DNA from: an uncultured Collinsella sp. | GTDB taxonomy: Bacteria; Actinomycetota; Coriobacteriia; Coriobacteriales; Coriobacteriaceae | Assembly: GCA_900542965.1 (NCBI GenBank) | Contig: UQPY01000071.1 | Location: 1-9,878, forward strand | Reading direction: 5' to 3' | Length of the DNA stretch: 9,878 bases | In this document: one piece after another, positions 6,371 to 9,878 of the stretch | Layout of the letters: every line of letters begins with the position of its first letter | How positions within the stretch are numbered: position 1 is the stretch's first letter | The notes under the pieces: model-generated | The model's input: only the letters and a program-made list of their open reading frames with translations | Told to the model about the DNA's origin: nothing | Database searches by the model: none | Made by a program: the position numbers and the translations under genes

Positions 6371-7023
6371 CAGTTTGAGTGCTCGGCAAGATGCCTCATA
6401 ACGGCGTGCCAGATCGGTGTGGGCAGTGCAGACGTGGCGCGCACCATGCCGTCGGTGTCGACGCCACCCGTTGCGGCACCACCGAGCTTTTGCGCGTGTT
6501 CGACGGAACATCCCATGCGAACGGCGCCCACGAGCTTGTCCATGGCCTCAGAAAACGGTCGCCGCAAGAGGCCCATGCGTGGGGAATGGCGAAGCGCCGC
6601 AATGCCGCTGCCAGCGCAGATGGCAACGCCGCCACACCACAATTGGTCATGGCGCTCACATGCCTTGTGCAGGCGAACGGCGGTCTCACGCGCCTGCTCA
6701 GTGCCCTCTTGTGCGGCTCGAATCGCGGCATAGACGCGCGTTCCCGCACCGCCAAAGCGCTCAAGCGCCTGCTCGATAGCAGTCAACGTCTCATCGTCAG
6801 CCACATCTTCAATGGCCAGCACGATGCCATCGGCAACGCTGCCGGTGTCATTTGCCTTCAAGTCGACCGGGCGGGGGAGTGCGGTGCCGGAAAGTTGAGC
6901 ATAGGCGGCGATGGCATCCTGCAGGTCCCAGAGCAAAAAATCAAGATCGGCGCTATTGGGAATACTGATATACGCAATGGTGTGCAGTGTTTTTGGTACG
7001 TCGCCGCGCGCGGTCGTCTCCAT
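6367..7023 (-). CDS. Uncharacterised 218-aa protein, possibly flavodoxin-like fold
   Basis: I do not recognise this family with confidence. The gene looks real: 218 codons with neighbour-like codon use, an ATG (complement of 7021-7023) and a strong AAAGGAG 5 nt upstream. The protein has alternating hydrophobic strands and helices: TIAYISIP near 15-22, DGIVLAIEDV at 65-74, TRVYAAIRAAQ at 95-105, then a Gly-rich segment WCGGVAICAGSG at 129-140 followed by SPRMGLLRRPFSEAMDKL at 147-164. This order loosely recalls the flavodoxin/NADPH-dependent FMN reductase fold, but the usual N-terminal phosphate-binding loop is not evident. No signal peptide or membrane span is seen. It is monocistronic here, divergent from the aminotransferase and convergent with the glycosylase, sharing overlapping stop codons with the latter. 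Confidence 0.75.
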   Translation of the reverse strand: METTARGDVPKTLHTIAYISIPNSADLDFLLWDLQDAIAAYAQLSGTALPRPVDLKANDTGSVADGIVLAIEDVADDETLTAIEQALERFGGAGTRVYAAIRAAQEGTEQARETAVRLHKACERHDQLWCGGVAICAGSGIAALRHSPRMGLLRRPFSEAMDKLVGAVRMGCSVEHAQKLGGAATGGVDTDGMVRATSALPTPIWHAVMRHLAEHSNC

Positions 7024-7116
7024 GCCATCTCCTTTCCGGCTCGTTTCCGTTTAGGTTACACCGTCTGGTGGCGCCCCGCCGCGCTATCCTAGTGCAACCC
7101 TTACGAAAGGAACGCC

Positions 7117-8253
7117 ATGCGTCTGCCCATGAATACCTCGCTTGCCATGCTCAAGCCCTCCGGTATCCGCCGGATTAACGCGCTCGCCGCCCAGCATCCG
7201 GGGTGCATCGCGCTCGCGCTCGGCGAGCCCGATTTTCCCACGCCCGATGTGATTAGCGCCGAGGTGACCGCCGCACTGGACCGCGGTGACACGCACTATC
7301 CGCCCAACAACGGTCGCCCCGCCCTGCGTGATGCACTGTCCAAATATATGGATGACGCGGGCCTGGCGTTTTCCGCCGATGAGGTCATCCTGACCGACGG
7401 TGCGACCGAGGCACTGTCGGCAACATTCATGGCTATGCTCAACCCCGGCGACGAGGTCATTATCCCCACGCCGGCCTTTGGCCTGTACGAGAGCATCGTC
7501 GTGGCCAATCACGCCAAAGCGGTCTTTTTGGATACGGAGCCTGCGCAATTCCAGATTGACGAGGACGCACTTCGTGCTTGCGTGACGCCGGCGACCAAGG
7601 CCATCGTCATCTGCTCGCCCAACAATCCTACGGGTTGCATCCTCAACACGGCGTCACTCGACGCCGTGGCGCGCGTGGCAGAGCAGGCGGGCATCTACGT
7701 GGTCTGCGACGACGTATACAACCGCCTGGTTTATGTGGATGGCTACGAGCGCTTTGCCCAGCGCCACCCGGAGCTGCGTGAGCAGACGGTAGTCATCGAG
7801 AGCTTCTCCAAGCCCTGGTCCATGACCGGCTGGCGCTTAGGTTGGCTCGCAGCAGCAGCCCCCGTCATCGCCGAGATTGCCAAGGCTCACCAATACTTAG
7901 TATCGAGTGCCGTCTCCTTCGAAATGGACGCCGCAGCCCGAGCCCTGACCGTCGACCCAACCCCCATGCTCAAAGTCTACCGAGCCCGTCGCGAACGCGT
8001 GCTCGCAGCTTTAGACGCCATGGGCCTCGACGTAGTAGAGCCCGCAGGAGCCTTCTACACTTTCCCGAGCATCAAAAAGTTCGGCCTAACCAGCGAAGCT
8101 TTCTGCATCAAAGCCATCAAAGAAGCAAACGTAGCCCTAGTCCCGGGCGACTGTTTCGGCACCGAAGGCCACATCCGCCTAAGCTACTGCGTCTCCGACC
8201 AAGATCTGGACGAAGGCCTCAGCCGCCTGTCCAACTTCGTTTCAACCCTGTAG
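7117..8253 (+). CDS. Class I/II PLP-dependent aminotransferase (AspB/PatA-like)
   Basis: This 378-aa enzyme of the fold-type I aspartate aminotransferase family should transfer an amino group between an amino acid and a 2-oxo acid in the cytoplasm. Seen in order: the substrate-side segment ALGEPDFPTPD near 34-44, HYPPNNG, NNPTG at 169-173 (cofactor-binding Asn), the D-V-Y segment at 199-201 that contacts the PLP ring, the Schiff-base Lys232 in SFSKPWSMTGWRLGW, and Arg354 (HIRLSYC), which binds the substrate carboxylate. Length and motifs are complete. The start has AAAGGA (7106-7111) 5 nt before the ATG; a second in-frame ATG at 7129 is less well placed. From codon 241 onward codon use changes sharply (see findings), yet the reading frame and motifs stay intact. 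Whether it prefers aspartate, alanine, aromatic amino acids or N-acetyl-diaminopimelate precursors cannot be decided. Confidence 0.9.
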   Translation: MRLPMNTSLAMLKPSGIRRINALAAQHPGCIALALGEPDFPTPDVISAEVTAALDRGDTHYPPNNGRPALRDALSKYMDDAGLAFSADEVILTDGATEALSATFMAMLNPGDEVIIPTPAFGLYESIVVANHAKAVFLDTEPAQFQIDEDALRACVTPATKAIVICSPNNPTGCILNTASLDAVARVAEQAGIYVVCDDVYNRLVYVDGYERFAQRHPELREQTVVIESFSKPWSMTGWRLGWLAAAAPVIAEIAKAHQYLVSSAVSFEMDAAARALTVDPTPMLKVYRARRERVLAALDAMGLDVVEPAGAFYTFPSIKKFGLTSEAFCIKAIKEANVALVPGDCFGTEGHIRLSYCVSDQDLDEGLSRLSNFVSTL

Positions 8254-8293
8254 CCCAACGGGACCCAAAATCATCAGCCCACCGACCCAAGCA

Positions 8294-8541
8294 TTATGAG
8301 TGGGGCGCGTCGCTCAACGGACACGAGGATTCGCAGCAAAGGCAACGTAGCTCCGGCCGGGAGGGGCAGGGCGAGTTTTCCGTAGATTCCGCACGAGCCG
8401 AAGGCCACTTAATGTGGCCTTCGTGCGAGCCCAGGACTTGACCGAGCGGAAAACTCGCCCTGCCCCTCCCGGTCGGAGCGTATGCAGGGTTTGTGTACGA
8501 ATCCTCGTGTCCGTTGACCGACGCCGGGGTCCCCGCCATAA
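8294..8541. repeat. 248-bp inverted duplication (large palindrome) next to the rplJ promoter
   Basis: The left half repeats, inverted, in the right half. Outer arms 8307-8333 and 8498-8524 pair over 27 bp with one mismatch. Inner arms 8350-8382 and 8447-8479 pair over 33 bp with one mismatch. The centre is a perfect 10-bp hairpin (CGAAGGCCAC at 8399-8408, GTGGCCTTCG at 8414-8423) around TTAAT. Short TTATG/CATAA ends lie at 8294-8298 and 8537-8541. Two unpaired internal segments separate the arms. No protein is credibly encoded. The right arm contains the -35 of the rplJ promoter, and its end contains the -10. It could be a miniature element, a structured RNA of the aminotransferase 3' region, or an inverted duplication of upstream promoter DNA. 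Confidence 0.8.
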
Positions 8542-8542
8542 T
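8514..8542 (+). promoter_or_regulatory. Promoter of the rplJ-rplL operon
   Basis: TTGACC (8514-8519) and CATAAT (8537-8542) each match consensus at five of six positions and are separated by exactly 17 bp. Transcription would begin near 8549, just ahead of the L10 leader. This is the best promoter match in the window, as expected for a ribosomal protein operon. Confidence 0.75.
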
Positions 8543-8559
8543 ACTTTCGGTTCACGCAC

Positions 8560-8656
8560 GAATCCGCTGCCAGAGACAGCCGGCGCAAACGGGTCTTACC
8601 CGCGAGCTTAATGGGACTTCCCGCCAGCCGAGGTGGTCGAGTAGATATGTCTTCTC
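8560..8656 (+). ncRNA. Ribosomal protein L10 leader (autoregulatory mRNA element)
   Basis: The leader upstream of rplJ contains conserved elements I recall from the L10_leader family: CCAGAGACAGCCGGCGC (8570-8586), a short stem CGGGT-CTT-ACCCG (8590-8602), GCTTAATGGGA (8606-8616) and GCCAGCCGAGGTGGT (8623-8637). GCCGGCG (8579-8585) pairs with CGCCAGC (8622-8628) with one mismatch. The known role of this RNA is to bind the L10(L12)4 complex and shut down rplJL expression when free stalk protein is in excess. The attenuator hairpin directly follows, so control here is probably by transcription attenuation. The boundaries are approximate. Confidence 0.8.
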
Positions 8657-8693
8657 GCCCCCGTCGCTCATGCAGCGCGGGGGCTTTCTTTTT
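8657..8693 (+). terminator. Intrinsic attenuator in the rplJ leader
   Basis: GCCCCCG (8657-8663) and CGCT (8665-8668) pair with AGCG (8674-8677) and CGGGGGC (8678-8684), forming an 11-bp stem with one bulged base and a 5-nt loop, followed by TTTCTTTTT (8685-8693). It is a full rho-independent terminator located 66 bp before the rplJ start codon. It therefore acts as an attenuator, not an end-of-operon signal, presumably favoured when L10-L12 binds the leader. Confidence 0.8.
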
Positions 8694-8758
8694 GGACATG
8701 CCCCCGTCACGTCCTTGTGGCGGACCGTGCCCGGAAAGAATTCGAGGAGGTGTAATTC

Positions 8759-9280
8759 ATGCCCCAGCAGTACAAAATCGACAAGGTTGCAGAGATCGAG
8801 TCCCGTATCGCCGAGAACGCCGGTCTGTTCGTCGTCAACTACAACGGTCTGACGGTTAAGCAGGCTCAGGAGCTGCGTCATCAGCTTCGCGAGTGCGGCG
8901 CCGAGATGAAGGTCTACAAGAACAACCTGGTCAAGATCGCTCTCAAGAACCAGGAGCAGCCCGAGCTCGACGAGATTCTCGCCGGCCCCGTCGCTTATGT
9001 GTTCTACGAGTCCGAGCCGGTCGAGGCCGCTAAGGCCCTTAAGGACTTCTCCGCTAAGTCCAAGGGCGTCCTTGAGATCAAGGGCGGTATCTCCGACGGC
9101 AAGGCCGTTTCCGCTGATGATGTTAAGGCTATCGCCGAGCTGCCCACCAAGGATCAGCTTCTCGGCCAGATCGCCGGTCTCATCTCCGGTTTCGCTCGCG
9201 ACATCGCTGTCTGCGTCAACGGCGTTTCCTCTGGTCTCGCTCGTTCGATCCAGCAGGTCTCCGAGCAGAAGGCAGCCTAG
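8759..9280 (+). CDS. rplJ: 50S ribosomal protein bL10
   Basis: This 173-aa protein is the base of the ribosomal stalk: it binds 23S rRNA with uL11 and carries L7/L12 dimers on its C-terminal helix. The N-terminal RNA-binding domain shows LTVKQAQELRHQLR near 31-44 and the KVYKNNLVKIAL segment at about 51-62. The C-terminal part LPTKDQLLGQIAGLISG and the final helix to QKAA form the L12-binding spine. Full length compared with about 165 aa in E. coli. AGGAGG (8745-8750) lies 8 nt before the ATG. It is first in the stalk operon, behind the L10 leader and attenuator; rplK and rplA, frequent upstream neighbours, are absent here. Confidence 0.97.
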   Translation: MPQQYKIDKVAEIESRIAENAGLFVVNYNGLTVKQAQELRHQLRECGAEMKVYKNNLVKIALKNQEQPELDEILAGPVAYVFYESEPVEAAKALKDFSAKSKGVLEIKGGISDGKAVSADDVKAIAELPTKDQLLGQIAGLISGFARDIAVCVNGVSSGLARSIQQVSEQKAA

Positions 9281-9382
9281 TTGCTGTTTTCACCCGCGGC
9301 GGCAACGCCGCACCCCTGGCGCATTCGCGCCGTGTTTTAACTGATCTCCGTGCATCCGCACGGAAACCGAAAGGACTTAGAA
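9281..9382 (+). other. rplJ-rplL spacer with three small hairpins
   Basis: The 102-nt gap holds GCGGCG-GCAA-CGCCGC (9296-9311, a 6-bp stem closed by a GNRA tetraloop), GGCGC-ATTC-GCGCC (9318-9331, followed by GTGTTTT) and CCGTGC-ATCC-GCACGG (9348-9363) ending 5 nt before the rplL Shine-Dalgarno sequence. They may tune rplL translation or transcript stability so that L12 is made in excess of L10, as the 4-6 copies of L12 per L10 require; that role is inference. Confidence 0.5.
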
Positions 9383-9760
9383 ATGGCTAAGCTTACCACC
9401 GATGAGATCATCGATGCTCTTAAGGAAATGACCCTTCTCGAGGCTTCCGAGCTCGTTAAGGCTATCGAGGACACCTTCGGCGTTTCCGCCGCTGCTCCTG
9501 CCGCTGTTGTCGCCGCTCCCGCTGCTGGCGCTGCTGAGGCCGAGGAGAAGACCGAGTTTGACGTCGTGCTCGAGGGCTTCGGCGACAACAAGATCCAGGT
9601 CATCAAGGCCGTCCGTGAGCTCACCAACCTTGGCCTGAAGGAGGCCAAGGAGGTCGTCGAGGGCGCTCCCAAGGCTGTTCTCGAGGGTGCCAAGAAGGAG
9701 GACGCCGAGGCTGCCAAGGAGAAGCTCGAGGCTGCTGGCGCTGCTGTCACCCTCAAGTAA
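9383..9760 (+). CDS. rplL: 50S ribosomal protein bL12 (L7/L12)
   Basis: This 125-aa acidic stalk protein recruits translational GTPases (EF-Tu, EF-G, IF2). Residues 1 to about 33 (MAKLTTDEIIDALKEMTLLE onward) form the dimerisation domain that docks on L10. An Ala/Pro-rich hinge spans roughly 36-55. The globular C-terminal domain from EFDVVLEGFG to the final VTLK includes the conserved KIQVIKAVRELTNLGLKEAK surface that contacts GTPases. GAAAGGA (9369-9375) is 7 nt before the ATG; an in-frame ATG at 9350 lies inside a hairpin without a Shine-Dalgarno sequence and is not used. Codon use is highly biased (AAG, GAG, CTC, ATC), as expected for a very highly expressed gene. Confidence 0.98.
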   Translation: MAKLTTDEIIDALKEMTLLEASELVKAIEDTFGVSAAAPAAVVAAPAAGAAEAEEKTEFDVVLEGFGDNKIQVIKAVRELTNLGLKEAKEVVEGAPKAVLEGAKKEDAEAAKEKLEAAGAAVTLK

Positions 9761-9785
9761 TCAGGCTTTCTCGCCAGATTTCTTT

Positions 9786-9825
9786 AAAGACGGGGTTCGC
9801 ATTGCGAGCCCCGTCTTTTTTGTTT
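9786..9825 (+). terminator. Rho-independent terminator of the rplJL operon
   Basis: GACGGGGTTCGC (9789-9800) pairs with GCGAGCCCCGTC (9804-9815) over 12 bp with one G-U pair and a 3-nt loop, followed by TTTTTT and GTTTC. It is a strong terminator 26 bp after the rplL stop. It implies that the stalk operon ends here and that any downstream gene such as rpoB needs its own promoter. Confidence 0.9.
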
Positions 9826-9839
9826 CAAGACTTTAGTCT

Positions 9840-9860
9840 GCTGGCCGCGCAGCGGCCAGC
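9840..9860. repeat. Short perfect hairpin at the window edge
   Basis: GCTGGCCGC (9840-9848) pairs perfectly with GCGGCCAGC (9852-9860) around a 3-nt loop (GCA), followed by TTTAAA. It could be a second, backup terminator or the start of a repeat continuing beyond the window. The T run is too short to be sure. Confidence 0.45.
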
Positions 9861-9878
9861 TTTAAACCACCCGCTACG

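Noticed and set aside
6379..7092. Plus-strand open frame of 237 codons opposite the unknown minus-strand gene
   Set aside because: The minus frame has a strong Shine-Dalgarno at the right place and neighbour-like codon use; the plus frame starts without one, runs past the minus-strand start, and has low-complexity character.
7024..7116. Divergent promoters between the unknown gene and the aminotransferase gene
   Set aside because: A weak TATCCT lies at 7085-7090 but no -35 fits at 16-18 bp, and nothing convincing is seen on the minus strand; promoters must exist but I cannot place them.
8495..8513. tRNA T-arm-like sequence (TACGAATCCTCGTGTCC)
   Set aside because: It lies in the palindrome arm and is not preceded by D or anticodon stems; there is no cloverleaf on either strand.
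7842..8559. Open frames across the aminotransferase 3' end and the large palindrome
   Set aside because: Their translations are Arg/Pro/Ser-rich, the two minus-strand frames mirror each other because of the inverted repeat, and none has a ribosome binding site.
8623..8660. tRNA-Ser/Leu-like stretch (GAGGTGGTCGAGT)
   Set aside because: No acceptor or anticodon stems and no T arm follow; the sequence is better explained as the conserved 3' half of the L10 leader.
8694..8744. Second promoter directly before rplJ
   Set aside because: No -10/-35 pair of useful quality is visible between the attenuator and the Shine-Dalgarno sequence.

Overview
The window is about 60% G+C. It looks like the chromosome of a Gram-positive, gut-type actinobacterium of the class Coriobacteriia, most likely Collinsella or a close relative. 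This is inferred from codon use (NNC/NNG-rich), strong GGAGG-type ribosome binding sites, the gene complement and the intergenic palindromes. No phage, plasmid or transposase gene is visible.

Layout. Positions 1-560 carry no gene: they hold a run of about 62-bp near-palindromic repeat units, then a promoter with two tandem dyad operators that leads into feoAB (560-2920), a fused FeoA-FeoB ferrous iron transporter. The feoAB 3' hairpin overlaps the promoter of a SotB-type MFS sugar efflux gene (3042-4238). A 182-bp gap with a perfect 22-bp inverted repeat precedes a GH13 alpha-glucan hydrolase (4421-5797). That gene is tightly coupled to a small DNA-deoxyinosine (hypoxanthine) glycosylase (5801-6370), whose stop codon overlaps the stop of a convergent gene of unknown function (6367-7023, minus strand). 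A class I/II PLP aminotransferase (7117-8253) is read divergently from the unknown gene. Its last third, together with the noncoding DNA behind it, differs clearly in base and codon composition from its first two thirds.

The right end is a self-contained ribosomal stalk operon: a consensus-like promoter, an L10-leader RNA with an intrinsic attenuator, rplJ, a short gap with three small hairpins, rplL, and a strong terminator. rplK/rplA are not upstream, and rpoB does not follow within the remaining 118 bp. The promoter sits at the right edge of a 248-bp inverted duplication (8294-8541), the most unusual structure in the window.

The protein-coding genes are mostly ordinary housekeeping or metabolic genes. 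No clearly new multi-gene system is seen. The points worth a second look are the noncoding DNA (three unrelated palindromic elements, the feo operators, the stalk-operon leader), the composition break in the aminotransferase gene, and the unassigned minus-strand protein.
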